Positions 27,786 to 36,537 of a stretch of 64,000 nucleotides of DNA are shown here, one piece after another. Source of the DNA: Pikeienuella piscinae (GTDB lineage Bacteria > Pseudomonadota > Alphaproteobacteria > Rhodobacterales > Rhodobacteraceae); assembly GCF_011044155.1 (NCBI RefSeq), contig NZ_CP049056.1:248001-312000 (forward strand), given 5' to 3'. Each line of letters starts with the position of its first letter. Position 1 is the stretch's first letter. The notes under the pieces are model-generated. The model saw only the letters and a program-made list of their open reading frames with translations. It did not search any database and was not told the DNA's origin. Position numbers and translations under genes: made by a program.

Positions 27786-28940
27786 ATGCGATTTGCGCCG
27801 ATGCATCGACTGAGTAAGGAGCGGCTTTACGATCTGATCGTAGCGACCGCGCCGGACGGGATCATCACCTCGGACGCCTCGGGGGCCATACTGAGCTTCA
27901 GCCCCTCCGCGGAGGAGATGTTCGGCTATACGGAAGCGGAGCTAATTGGAGAGAATCTGAGGATCCTGATGCCCGCCGGGCACGCGGCGCGCCATGATGG
28001 TTACATGCGCCGCTATCTCCGGACAGGGGAGAAGCGGATCATCGGCATCGGGCGCGAGGTGCAGGCCCGCCGCCGCAACGGAGAGGTCTTTGTCGCCGAA
28101 CTCGCGATCGGCGAACTCAAGCTCGGGGAAGAGCATGTATTCACCGGCTTTATTCGCGACATGAGCGACAGGGCGGCGGCGCAGGCCAAGGCGCGCAAGC
28201 TGCAACGATCTCTCGATCAACTGACCCGCACGCGCCTGATCGGCGAGATGTCGACAGCGATGGCGCACGAGATCAACCAGCCGCTTGCGGCGATCTCCAA
28301 TTTCGCCCGGGCGGCGAGCCGCCTGCTGGCGGACGGGGCCGGGGATAGGGAGAAGGCGGCAAGCTACCTGGACAAGGTGGCGGAGCAGGCGAAGCGGGCG
28401 GGCGAAATCATTCGCCGGATGCGCCGGCTTGTGGACCGCGGCGATGTGGACCTCAGGCCCGACGACATAAACGAGATCGTGCGAGAAGCCATCCGCCTCG
28501 ACGAGGCCGGGTCCGGCTCCGATGACGTCAGGATCAGCGTCGAACTGGGTCTCGAACTGCCGCCGGTGATGGTCGATCGGATCCAGATCCAGCAAGTGAT
28601 TCTGAATCTTCTTCGAAACGCCCGCGAAGCGCTGGAGCCGGCTGAAGACGGGGTGAGGCGGATAACGACAAGCGCCACCCGTGGCCGGATCGAGATGAAA
28701 GCGAAAGTCCAGGAGGCCGGCCAGGTGATGGTGACGGTGAGTGACACCGGACCTGGCCTGCCGAGCGACATTCTGCAGTCGTTATTCGAGCCGTTGGTGA
28801 CGACCAAGGATCGCGGCATCGGTGTCGGATTGGCGATCTGCCGTTCGATCGTTCATGCGCATGGCGGTCGCATCTGGGCCGAGAACAATGCGGCGGGCGG
28901 GGCGGATGTCCACTTTACCCTTCAGACGGCCCCAACATGA
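27786..28940 (+). CDS. fixL: Haem-PAS oxygen-sensor histidine kinase FixL
   Basis: Senses O2 through haem bound in a PAS domain and phosphorylates FixJ when oxygen is low. The PAS region contains the FixL haem pocket: His70 in ARHDGYMRRY (aligned with the axial His), Arg76, and Arg90 in RIIGIGREV (aligned with the distal Arg that contacts O2). The kinase core has H-box AHEINQPLAAI with His161, then N-, G1- and G2-boxes (NLLRNAREAL, SDTGPGLP, GIGVGLAI). There are no membrane segments, so it is a soluble FixL. Its end overlaps fixJ by 4 bp. Confidence 0.92.
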   Translation: MRFAPMHRLSKERLYDLIVATAPDGIITSDASGAILSFSPSAEEMFGYTEAELIGENLRILMPAGHAARHDGYMRRYLRTGEKRIIGIGREVQARRRNGEVFVAELAIGELKLGEEHVFTGFIRDMSDRAAAQAKARKLQRSLDQLTRTRLIGEMSTAMAHEINQPLAAISNFARAASRLLADGAGDREKAASYLDKVAEQAKRAGEIIRRMRRLVDRGDVDLRPDDINEIVREAIRLDEAGSGSDDVRISVELGLELPPVMVDRIQIQQVILNLLRNAREALEPAEDGVRRITTSATRGRIEMKAKVQEAGQVMVTVSDTGPGLPSDILQSLFEPLVTTKDRGIGVGLAICRSIVHAHGGRIWAENNAAGGADVHFTLQTAPT

Positions 28941-29572
28941 CCGGGAGCGGCGTCAGCGTGGTCGTCGTCGAGGACGATGACGATGTCGCGGAGAGCCTTG
29001 AGGCGCTGCTCGGCGGCTACGGTTATGCGGTGTTTCGTTATGCGAGCGCCGAGGCGTTGCTCGCCGCGCCCGAACCGGCCGCGGACTGTCTTCTGATCGA
29101 CATGAAACTTCCGGGGCTTACGGGGCTGGAGCTTCTCGAAACGCTGCGCGCGGGGGGATCGACGACTCCCGCGATCTTCGTCACTGGGCATGGCGACGTC
29201 GCCCTCGCCGTCCGCTCGCTTCGCGCCGGCGCGCGCGACTTCATCGAAAAGCCGTATGACGATGTCGATCTCATCGCGCGGATCGAGGCGGCGATGCGGG
29301 AGGCGAGCGACGCCGACCCCGAGCGCGCCGTCTATCTCCGGCGTTTCAAGGGGCTGACGCCGCGAGAGCGAGAGGTGATGATCGAAGTTGTCGCCGGACG
29401 CCCCAACAAGGTCATCGCGCATCGGCTTGGCCTCAGCCCGAAAACCGTCGAGGTTCATCGCGCGCGGGTGATGGAGAAGACCGGCGCGGCCAATCTTTCC
29501 CATCTTGTCAGGCTGGCGCTGAAGGCCGGATTCGACCCCGAAGGGGACGGCCGGCCGGATGAGGCCAGATAG
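28937..29572 (+). CDS. fixJ: Response regulator FixJ
   Basis: Two-domain regulator: a receiver with acidic cluster VVEDDDD, phospho-acceptor Asp55 in LIDMKLPG, and the FVTGHGDV block, then a LuxR-type HTH (LTPREREVMIEVVAGRPNK, HRLGLSPKTVEVHRARVM). At 211 residues it is normal. It is coupled to fixL by an ATGA overlap. By family knowledge it should activate fixK, which lies about 6 kb away on the minus strand. Confidence 0.93.
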   Translation: MTGSGVSVVVVEDDDDVAESLEALLGGYGYAVFRYASAEALLAAPEPAADCLLIDMKLPGLTGLELLETLRAGGSTTPAIFVTGHGDVALAVRSLRAGARDFIEKPYDDVDLIARIEAAMREASDADPERAVYLRRFKGLTPREREVMIEVVAGRPNKVIAHRLGLSPKTVEVHRARVMEKTGAANLSHLVRLALKAGFDPEGDGRPDEAR

Positions 29573-29843
29573 AGGATTACCCTGTCGGGGGATAAGCCTG
29601 ACTACCGGCGCGCGCCTGAAGGGCGTTCCCTTTCCTCCCCACGCGCTTTTTCGGGCAATAGGCTCCGCGAAGGTTCCTCGCGCCGTCGATGACGCGCGAG
29701 GAGAGCGGAGACTATCTCGGTTCTTCCCCTGAAACGGTGAGCTGGTCCTTCGGCGTGCTGAAACGGGTGGGGTGATCGATTTCAAGGGTCGGACCGCTTT
29801 CGGCTCACGGCGCGCCCCTACGGACGCGCCGCCTGGGCGCTCA

Positions 29844-30068
29844 TCACGGCTTCGGCCATTCGGCTTTCGTCACGCCGTCCCCGGCGGCCGAACGGCGCGT
29901 GACCCGGCCGCAGACCGGGCAGATCGCCTCGCCGTCCGCCGCGACGACCATTCGGGTCGGCGGATGCGGCGCTTTCCGGTCGCCGCGGCAGATCCCCGCC
30001 GCTCCGTCCCGGTTCGGCGTTCGATTGCGCGGCGGCATTCCGCCGCTTGGGGCCCTCGGCGTCTTCAC
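29844..30068 (-). CDS. Small hypothetical protein with a CPVC motif
   Basis: The 74-residue product contains ICPVCGRVTRR near the C-terminus, possibly half of a metal site, in a basic, Pro-rich protein. The GTG start overlaps the stop of the upstream 42-codon ORF (GTGA). I do not recognise it. Translational coupling and the FixK-type box before the pair are the main reasons to believe it. Confidence 0.4.
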   Translation of the reverse strand: MKTPRAPSGGMPPRNRTPNRDGAAGICRGDRKAPHPPTRMVVAADGEAICPVCGRVTRRSAAGDGVTKAEWPKP

Positions 30069-30193
30069 TCCGACGCGCGGCCCGGCGATGTCGGCGCCTG
30101 CCGGCGGCGAAACGCATACCCGGAGACCGCCATTCCCGTCTCGGGCTGCTCCCTCGGCGCCGGTGGAACCGGTGATTGGGGCTTCTCAAGCAT
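30065..30193 (-). CDS. Very small ORF (42 aa), Pro-rich
   Basis: An unusually strong ribosome-binding site, AGGAGGTG, sits five bases before the ATG. The protein is short, Pro/Arg-rich and unfamiliar. A hybrid FixK-type palindrome lies 102 bp upstream. It could be a leader peptide for the overlapping 74-codon gene. Confidence 0.42.
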   Translation of the reverse strand: MLEKPQSPVPPAPREQPETGMAVSGYAFRRRQAPTSPGRASE

Positions 30194-30294
30194 CAACACC
30201 TCCTGGTCCGTCTTTCGCGGTCGTTGCGTCCCATTCGACCGTGGGCGCACGAAGCGACGATGACGTGCGGCCGCCGACGGATCCTTGACGCCGA

Positions 30295-30308
30295 TCAATT
30301 TGCGAAAT
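30295..30308. promoter_or_regulatory. FixK-type box variant TTGACGCCGATCAA
   Basis: One half-site is TTGAC and the other ATCAA, a hybrid of the two box types found in this island. It lies upstream of the two small minus-strand ORFs. Confidence 0.55.
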
Positions 30309-30450
30309 GCGCGCGCCCTTGATCCGGCGCCAGCTGAGGCCGAGGCTCCCGCGCTCACGAACCGATCGTCGGCTTCAGCGCCGGCGGCGGACCGGAGGAC
30401 CATGATCTTGATTCTGATGCGGGCCACCCATGGCCGCGCGAAGCACGCTT

Positions 30451-32259
30451 TCAGGTCTCGGGTCGGGCGCCCAGCAGATAGACCTCTTCCAGACGGCGTC
30501 GTCCCCTGAGCACCTGCCGGCCGCACGGCTTTGCCATGAGATCGTCGCCAATCTTGCGCGCCGTATCGCCGCTTATGAGGATCACCACGTCCTCCGTCGC
30601 ACTCGCGAATTGTCTCGCGAGCGCTTCAAGTCTTTGCGAGATGTTCACGGTATCCCCGATGACCGTGAAATTCGCGCGCCCGGGCGCGCCGATATTCCCG
30701 ACGACTGCCTCGCCGGAATGGATGCCGATACGAAGCCGAACGGCCGGCTCGCCCCGGCGCCGACGTTCGGCGTTATCAGCTTCTATCGCCTTGCGGATGC
30801 GAATTGCGGCGCGGCAGGCGTGCGCGGCGTGGCGATCATCCGTTTGCAAACCGCCCCAGAACGCCATCACGGAATCGCCGATGAACTTGTCAACGACGCC
30901 GTCTTCGGCCCAGATGCAGGACGAGATCAGCGCGAAATGCGCGTTCAGGAACGCCGCCACCTCGGCTGGCGGCATCTCCTCCGAGAAGGGGGTGAAGCCC
31001 TGGATATCGGTGAAAAGAACGGTGATCTGACGCGACTCCGACTTGATGGTTCGCGGATCGTCCGCCGTGACCAGTCTCTGAGGCAGGGTCTTGGGCAAAT
31101 AGAGCTGAAGCGATCGCAACGCCCTAAGCGCGGCGGCGAAGGCGCTGCTCGCTTCGTTGATTTCGCGAAACCTGCTCTGGCGGAGCGGCGAATCCTCGTC
31201 GACCTCCCACCGGCTTATCTGCCTTGCGGCCGCCGACAGCGACCGGATCGGCCAGCTTATCGCCCGCCCGATCGCCAATGAGGCCAGAGCGGCCGCTACC
31301 AGAAGCGCTATGCCGCCGATTACGATCACGGGCGTCTTCAGGAGTTGAGGCGTGAAACCTTCGAGATCAAAGACGACTCCTATGTACCATGGGGTCGCGC
31401 CGAAAGCGGAAACCGGGTCGTAGACCAGATAGAATTCCTCGTCCTCAAGCTTCAGGGTGCGCGCGAACACCTCGTCTGCGGCGATCGGCTCGGCGTTTTG
31501 CGCGCTACGCCAGAGCCGTCGGAGCTTTTCATCGCTAAACCCGTCGATTGGCGGCAATGGGGTCTTGTCGCTCAATCCGCTGACGCCGGCCGCCATCCCG
31601 GGATGGGCGAGAACCGCGTCTTCGCCATAAAGGATAAAGGGTTCGCCCTCGGTCTCCTCCGCGAGTTCGGCGAGGAAGGCGGAGAGTGACGTCAGGTCCA
31701 CCGTCGCGATGACGATGAACTCCGCGCCGGATGTGTCTCTCAACGGGATCAGACGGCTCAACAGGGTCGTTTCGCTGGATTCGGCGAAAAAGGGCTCGCC
31801 CCAACTTGCGGCGCCGGTCGTCATCGTCGCCTTCGCGACGGCGGCGAACTCGTGGTCGTCACTCCAATTGCTGACGCGGAAACGCTCGTCGGGGCGGTTG
31901 CGGAACACGCGCACGAGCGACAGATCCGCATCGACCAGCGCGACCGAGGAGATCTGGGGCGCCGCCGCGAGAGACGCATAGAGCAGATACGATATCTCCG
32001 TGTTCGACAGCGTGATGACGTCAAGTTCGCCAAAGAGTTCGGCCAGCAACTCGACCTGCGCCTCCACCGGCCTCAACTGCGCGATGGCCCGTTGGGAAAT
32101 CGTGCGGTTGATCACCACCGCCTTCTCGTGGGTTTCCGCTTCGATCATATGCTGGGAAACGCCGCCGGCGGCGAACAGCGTAGTCAACCCCACGGTGACG
32201 GAGAGAATCATGAATAGCGCCACGATCGAAGTCGCGATCGATATGCCGGCTTCGGTCAT
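30451..32259 (-). CDS. Membrane-bound class III adenylate/guanylate cyclase with periplasmic sensor and HAMP domain
   Basis: Makes a cyclic nucleotide in response to an external signal. Order: N-terminal membrane helix (residues ~10-32), a Cache-like periplasmic domain of about 290 residues, a second helix (VIVIGGIALLVAAALASLA), a HAMP-like linker, and a catalytic domain with metal-binding Asp residues in VLFTDIQGFTPFSE and DKFIGDSVMAFWGG, plus RIGIHSGEAVVGNIG. The start could also be 18 codons upstream. It overlaps no neighbour and its ligand is unknown. FixK, being of the Crp family, is not evidence of cAMP control. Confidence 0.85.
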   Translation of the reverse strand: MTEAGISIATSIVALFMILSVTVGLTTLFAAGGVSQHMIEAETHEKAVVINRTISQRAIAQLRPVEAQVELLAELFGELDVITLSNTEISYLLYASLAAAPQISSVALVDADLSLVRVFRNRPDERFRVSNWSDDHEFAAVAKATMTTGAASWGEPFFAESSETTLLSRLIPLRDTSGAEFIVIATVDLTSLSAFLAELAEETEGEPFILYGEDAVLAHPGMAAGVSGLSDKTPLPPIDGFSDEKLRRLWRSAQNAEPIAADEVFARTLKLEDEEFYLVYDPVSAFGATPWYIGVVFDLEGFTPQLLKTPVIVIGGIALLVAAALASLAIGRAISWPIRSLSAAARQISRWEVDEDSPLRQSRFREINEASSAFAAALRALRSLQLYLPKTLPQRLVTADDPRTIKSESRQITVLFTDIQGFTPFSEEMPPAEVAAFLNAHFALISSCIWAEDGVVDKFIGDSVMAFWGGLQTDDRHAAHACRAAIRIRKAIEADNAERRRRGEPAVRLRIGIHSGEAVVGNIGAPGRANFTVIGDTVNISQRLEALARQFASATEDVVILISGDTARKIGDDLMAKPCGRQVLRGRRRLEEVYLLGARPET

Positions 32260-32741
32260 CGCAGTCTTTTCGTTGCGAGATGGCGGCACGCGGCGGCTCC
32301 TGCTCAAAATCATCCAGTATGGGCCGTCTGCTGTCGGGAAGCGTCCTTTTCAAGCGGCGCCGCGCGATGCTGTGGCCCACCTGCGCTCCTGGCGATCACA
32401 CATTAACCGCGTGCGCGATCTGACGCATGGATCTGACAAAACGCAAGCCCACCGTCGCTCATGATGCGCTCCATGGCGACGGCGTGCTGTTACAGGGGAG
32501 GGCGCGCGAGAAAAGAAGCCGATCGCGCGGAGAGGTCGTTCGGCGTGTCTGAACAGGCTCTGGGTGTATGGCGAACGGGTCTCCGCCATCAGACGGCTGA
32601 ACAAGCGGTCCCTGGGCGAGCCGTGGCGCGGGGGCCCATTTGCGCCGCCTCCGGCGTTGGTCTCATGGCGCGGCAAGAGTCACCATCGCATGACAGGAGA
32701 TCGGGCGTCAGGTCTGGCGCGCTCCGACAAAACCCGTCACA
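32260..32741. other. Intergenic region between the cyclase and cbpM genes
   Basis: About 480 bp. No protein-like frame with a ribosome-binding site is visible, and no FixK-type box. It probably holds the cyclase promoter and the end of the cbpA-cbpM transcript. Confidence 0.4.
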
Positions 32742-33053
32742 TCATGCGAAGGGATCGTGACGACCGAGCCGACGGCGGAGCCGGTCGCGCTCCTCCATCA
32801 GACCGATCGCTAGCGCGATTCCCGGCAGATTGACACCGAGATCGCGATGCAGCCGCCAGGCCTTCGTCGCCGTCGAGACGCTGGCTCCGACGAAGCGCCA
32901 TGAGTCCGTGTCGCGGCCCATCGGCTCGAGCACGCCATGGTCCACCAGTTCGATCACCCATTCTGCATGGAACCCGCCGATCCGGCAAAGCTCGCTCAGC
33001 GTAATATCTTCGACGATCTCGCCGTAGCGGCGATTTCCGAGGCGCTCGATCAT
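32742..33053 (-). CDS. cbpM: CbpM-type chaperone-modulator protein
   Basis: The 103-residue protein of the MerR-like CbpM fold (ITLSELCRIGGFHAEWVIELVDHGVLEP, then SVSTATKAWRLHRDLGVNLPGIALAIGLMEE) binds and restrains the J-domain protein CbpA. It starts within the CbpA stop (4-bp overlap), the same cbpA-cbpM order as in E. coli. Confidence 0.88.
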   Translation of the reverse strand: MIERLGNRRYGEIVEDITLSELCRIGGFHAEWVIELVDHGVLEPMGRDTDSWRFVGASVSTATKAWRLHRDLGVNLPGIALAIGLMEERDRLRRRLGRHDPFA

Positions 33054-33976
33054 TGCCTGAACTCCATTTTCGCGCGGGGGTCGAAGCTCATCTCCTTCGC
33101 CATGCGTTCATAAAGAGCCCGGCCTTCCGCGTTGGCGACAGGAGGAACCACGATTGTAAGCACCGCGAAGAGATCGCCCGGCGGATCACCGGGGATGCCC
33201 TTGCCGCGAAGACGGAGCTTTTGACCGGAGCGCGCGTTCTTCGGTATCTTCAGCTTCACTTCGCCGCCAGGCGTCGGCATCCGCACGTCGCCGCCGAGCG
33301 CCGCTTCCCATGGCGTGATCGGCAGATCGAGCGCCACGTCCCGGCCATCGACGCGATAGACGGGATGCGCGCGGAAGGCGATTTCAAGCAGCAGATCGCC
33401 AACCTGGTCCTGCGCGTTGGCGAGCCTGATGTGTTCGCCTTCCGCGACGCCCTTCGGAATCTCGACCTCAACTGTCCGTTCCTGCAGTTCGATCCGGCCC
33501 GATGGGCTCAGCGTCGGCGTGCGGAGCGCAAACCGTCGCCGGGCGCCGACATAGGCGTCCGCAAGGTCGATTTCGACGCGGGCGAACTGACTGGTCGGGC
33601 CGTTGCGATGCGTGCGGCCGGCGGCGCCCTGTCCGCCGGAGCCGAACAGCGTTTCGAAAAAATCCCCGAAGGACGCGGCGTCCGCCTCGGTGAAACCGCC
33701 CCCTGAAAACTCGAACCCGCCGTCCCATTCTGGCGGAGGCGTGAATCCTTCGCCCTCTCGCCAGCCGGATCCCAGCCGATCATAGGCGGCGCGCTTCTCA
33801 GGATCCTTAAGCACCTCGTAGGCTTCGCCGATGTCCTTGAATGTCTGCGTCGCTTCCGGATCGGGATTCACGTCGGGATGGTGCGCCCGAGCGCGCTTGC
33901 GATAGGCGCGCCTGATCTCGTCCGCCGTCGCTCCGCGCTCCACGCCGAGCGTCTTGTAGTAATCCTTGTATTTCAT
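33050..33976 (-). CDS. cbpA: DnaJ-class co-chaperone CbpA
   Basis: The J-domain contains HPD in ARAHHPDVNPDPEA after DYYKTLGVERGA. A Gly/Phe-rich linker and two C-terminal substrate-binding domains follow (VEIPKGVAEGEHIRL, LPITPWEAALGGDV, KLRLRGKGIPG). There is no zinc-finger region, which separates it from DnaJ. The 308 residues start at MKYKDYY. It is third in a usp-usp-cbpA-cbpM run on the minus strand. Confidence 0.9.
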   Translation of the reverse strand: MKYKDYYKTLGVERGATADEIRRAYRKRARAHHPDVNPDPEATQTFKDIGEAYEVLKDPEKRAAYDRLGSGWREGEGFTPPPEWDGGFEFSGGGFTEADAASFGDFFETLFGSGGQGAAGRTHRNGPTSQFARVEIDLADAYVGARRRFALRTPTLSPSGRIELQERTVEVEIPKGVAEGEHIRLANAQDQVGDLLLEIAFRAHPVYRVDGRDVALDLPITPWEAALGGDVRMPTPGGEVKLKIPKNARSGQKLRLRGKGIPGDPPGDLFAVLTIVVPPVANAEGRALYERMAKEMSFDPRAKMEFRQ

Positions 33977-34001
33977 GGCGGCGTCCTGCCCGGAACCGGA
34001 G

Positions 34002-34412
34002 TCAGCGAAGAATATGGACGGCGCTGTCAGCGTGCCGCGCCACCCATGCCGCGGTCGAGCCAAGGATGTAATCCGCGACGCCGGGGCGATGAGACGCGAT
34101 CACGATGCAATCCGCACCGTGCCTTTCGGCGTAGTCGACGATCATGGTCGGCGCCTTTCCCGTTACGACGGCGACGTCGACCCGATACGCCTTGTCCTTC
34201 GCGAGAGTTTCCAAACCGCGCCGAATTTCATCTCCGGTCTTCTTGATGACCTCCTTCGGGATGTAGCTTTCGACATAGCTCGGGATCGTCTCCTGGACGT
34301 GGAGGAGCGTGACGCGGCCGCCTTCGTCCAGCAGCGCTTCGGCGACGGCCAATGCGGCCGGGCCTCTCGTCTCATAGTCGGCGGCCATCGGCGTCAGAAT
34401 GTGGGAATACAT
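34002..34412 (-). CDS. Universal stress protein, single domain
   Basis: The 136-residue UspA fold has HILTPMAAD at the start and the nucleotide-binding-type GADCIVIASHRPGVADYILGS near the end. It lies 26 bp before cbpA and 24 bp after the larger USP gene, so it is in the same operon. Probable role is stress survival in concert with the chaperone pair. Confidence 0.87.
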   Translation of the reverse strand: MYSHILTPMAADYETRGPAALAVAEALLDEGGRVTLLHVQETIPSYVESYIPKEVIKKTGDEIRRGLETLAKDKAYRVDVAVVTGKAPTMIVDYAERHGADCIVIASHRPGVADYILGSTAAWVARHADSAVHILR

Positions 34413-34436
34413 CGCAGGCTCCCTTGCGGTTCGCGA

Positions 34437-35276
34437 TCAGGAAGAAAAGAGGACCGGGACGGTCATGCTCTCGAGCAGCTTCGTCGTCGTCGCGCCGATT
34501 ACGAAATCGTAGATGCGCGAATGGCCGAAAGCCCCCGTAACGATCAGATCCGCGCCACGTTCAAAGGCTTCGTTGAGCAGGATATCGCCGATAGCCATAC
34601 CCTCCGTGATGCGCTCGGCCACTTCGGCGCGAACGCCATGCCGGTCATAAACAAGCGCCAGTTCGCGGGCGGTCGCCATCGCGTGGTTCTGCTCGTCCGC
34701 GGCGCGCGCTGTCACGATCGCCGCGGCGCCATCCGGCGCGATCAGCGGGAGCGCGTCATGAGCGGCGCGCGCCGCCTCACGGGTCGCGCTCCAGCCTACT
34801 AGGACTTTCGATCCGACGGTTTTCATTTCTCCAAGATAGGGGATCACCAGGACCGGGCGCCCAGACTTGCGGATTGTGCGCTCCAGCATGACCTCGCCCC
34901 CGGAATACGCGTCGGTGGAATTCTCCTGCGCCATGATCACCAGGTCGGCGGTCCGGGCCTGTTCGATGATCTGGTCGGACGCGGTTACGGTCCGGGTCTG
35001 AACGAAACGCCATTCGCTGACGAAGTCCTCACCCTCCGTCGCCGCCTTGAATATCTTCTCGATCTTCTCGGCGCGTTCGGATTGGGCGGCCTCCAGGTGC
35101 TCGATTTCAGCCAGCGGCGGGACCATGACATAGTCCGCATGGATCGCGACCGCCTCCACCACATGGACCCCGACAAGATGCGCGCCGTGTCGGCGGGCAA
35201 GCTCCACGGCCGGGCCGACGAGTCGTTGCGCCGCTTCCGGCGTATTCATTGAAAGAAGTATGGTTTTCGGCGGCAT
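34437..35276 (-). CDS. Universal stress protein, tandem two-domain
   Basis: The 279-residue protein has two UspA units: the first from KTILLSMNTPEAAQ to SGRPVLVIPYLG, the second from KVLVGWSATREAAR to GADLIVTGAFGHSRIYDFVIG. The second unit keeps the G-x2-G-x9-G(S/T)-like tail typical of ATP-binding USPs. It is the first gene of the usp-usp-cbpA-cbpM operon, with a FixK-type box 71 bp upstream. Confidence 0.88.
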   Translation of the reverse strand: MPPKTILLSMNTPEAAQRLVGPAVELARRHGAHLVGVHVVEAVAIHADYVMVPPLAEIEHLEAAQSERAEKIEKIFKAATEGEDFVSEWRFVQTRTVTASDQIIEQARTADLVIMAQENSTDAYSGGEVMLERTIRKSGRPVLVIPYLGEMKTVGSKVLVGWSATREAARAAHDALPLIAPDGAAAIVTARAADEQNHAMATARELALVYDRHGVRAEVAERITEGMAIGDILLNEAFERGADLIVTGAFGHSRIYDFVIGATTTKLLESMTVPVLFSS

Positions 35277-35346
35277 ATCGGATGCACCTTTTCCGCTGGC
35301 GGTTGGTTGACGAGAACATCTCTAGCCCGCCGTGCGCCTGATCGTT

Positions 35347-35360
35347 TTGACGAGCGTCAA
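35347..35360. promoter_or_regulatory. FixK-type box variant TTGACGAGCGTCAA
   Basis: A perfect TTGAC-N4-GTCAA palindrome, 71 bp before the first USP gene of the usp-usp-cbpA-cbpM operon. Same variant as the phasin and N-ATPase boxes. Confidence 0.65.
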
Positions 35361-35760
35361 TACGGTGCTTCAGCAACCGACCGATTGACCTTGGTGAGCG
35401 CGACACGCCGCGCCGCGCCGATCCGCTTCGTTGTGTTGATCGCCGTCATGCTCGATCGCGAGCATTGGCGCGGGCGGATCGGCTGGACATGCCCTCACGG
35501 CGATGCCGGCCGCCCGCCATCGGGTCGAATAGATCGTCGGATGCCGAGCGAACATGTTGAAGAAGGCTTCGACGCCGATGCCATCTCGCGGAGAAGGCGT
35601 CATCCGCGTCGGCCATGAGGAATCGCCGCATCCGCCGTCCCATGACGCCGCGCTCCCAAAAAGGGCGAGGCCGCCAGTTCGAACTGCGGTAAAGCGCATC
35701 TGAGTCGGGCGTCTGCCGGAGGGGTTGCGAATTCTGAATGGCCGCGCGCTCGATAACGCC
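35361..35760. other. Intergenic region between the USP operon promoter and fixK
   Basis: About 400 bp. Open frames on both strands are of poor composition and without ribosome-binding sites; I see no gene. Confidence 0.4.
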
Positions 35761-36411
35761 TCACGCCGCAATTTTCGACTGCTGCGCCACGAGCCGATAC
35801 TTTTCGGCGCCGCGCATTTCGATCACGCCGGCGCGCTTCAGGGAACCGAAAGCCCGGCTGACTGTCTCAAGCGAGAGACCGAGATAATCGCCGATCTCCT
35901 GGCGCGTCATCGGTAGGGTCAGGAAACCGTCGTCGGCGCGGCCGGCCGAGAAATTTCGAAGGAACCAACCCAAACGCTGTTCCGCCGACTCGAAAGCCAG
36001 AAATGTCAGGTGCCGCTCACGCTCCGCCGTGAGGTCGCCAACGCGCATGCGCAGATCTCGTCTGAGCGCCCGGCTGCCGTCTAGCGCGTTGTCGAACGCT
36101 TGCTTGGAAATCGAGCGGAGGATCACCGCATCGACAGCCTCGGCGGTATAATGCCAGTGATCGATATCGATTAGTCCGAAGATGTCGCCGGCCCGCGCAA
36201 AGCGGAATATCTGTCGCCGTCCCTGCTCGGTGAAGGAACAGGAGCGGACGGTGCCGGCGACGACCTGAAAGAGATGGGTAACCGGATCGCCTTCGACCAC
36301 GATCGCGTGGCCGGGCGCATGTCGCTGGAGGTTTTTCGCACCGCTGAAGAGGTCCGAAAGGGTCGAGGGGTCGGACTCTTGGCGCAAAACCGGAAAGGGT
36401 GCATGACGCAT
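35761..36411 (-). CDS. fixK: Crp/Fnr-family regulator, FixK type
   Basis: The 216-residue protein has an N-terminal cyclic-nucleotide-fold domain (VVEGDPVTHLFQVVAGTVR) and a C-terminal HTH with MTRQEIGDYLGLSLETVSRA, whose E..SR residues recognise TTGAT-type half-sites. There is no cysteine in the protein, so no FNR iron-sulphur cluster; that places it with FixK rather than FNR. The TTGAY-N4-RTCAA palindromes across the island are its most likely targets. A fixJ pseudogene lies just upstream on the same strand. Confidence 0.9.
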   Translation of the reverse strand: MRHAPFPVLRQESDPSTLSDLFSGAKNLQRHAPGHAIVVEGDPVTHLFQVVAGTVRSCSFTEQGRRQIFRFARAGDIFGLIDIDHWHYTAEAVDAVILRSISKQAFDNALDGSRALRRDLRMRVGDLTAERERHLTFLAFESAEQRLGWFLRNFSAGRADDGFLTLPMTRQEIGDYLGLSLETVSRAFGSLKRAGVIEMRGAEKYRLVAQQSKIAA

Positions 36412-36537
36412 CGTTTCTCTCCTTAAGGTCTGTCCACCGAATACGCGACGATAGAACAGTTTATTAACCTCAGCCGATAGTCAGGAGATTCCCGTATGAG
36501 GGGTATCCCCTATAAGCCCGATCCGCGCGTACAGCGG

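Noticed and set aside
29772-29787. GTGATCGATTTCAA as a seventh FixK-type box
   Set aside because: Two mismatches to TTGAY-N4-RTCAA and no gene positioned to use it.
30451-32259. Linking the class III cyclase to FixK through cAMP
   Set aside because: The FixK group does not need cAMP, and nothing in the sequence joins the two.
35761-36411. Calling the Crp/Fnr-family regulator an FNR oxygen sensor
   Set aside because: No cysteine is present, so no [4Fe-4S] cluster can form; FixL supplies the oxygen sensing.
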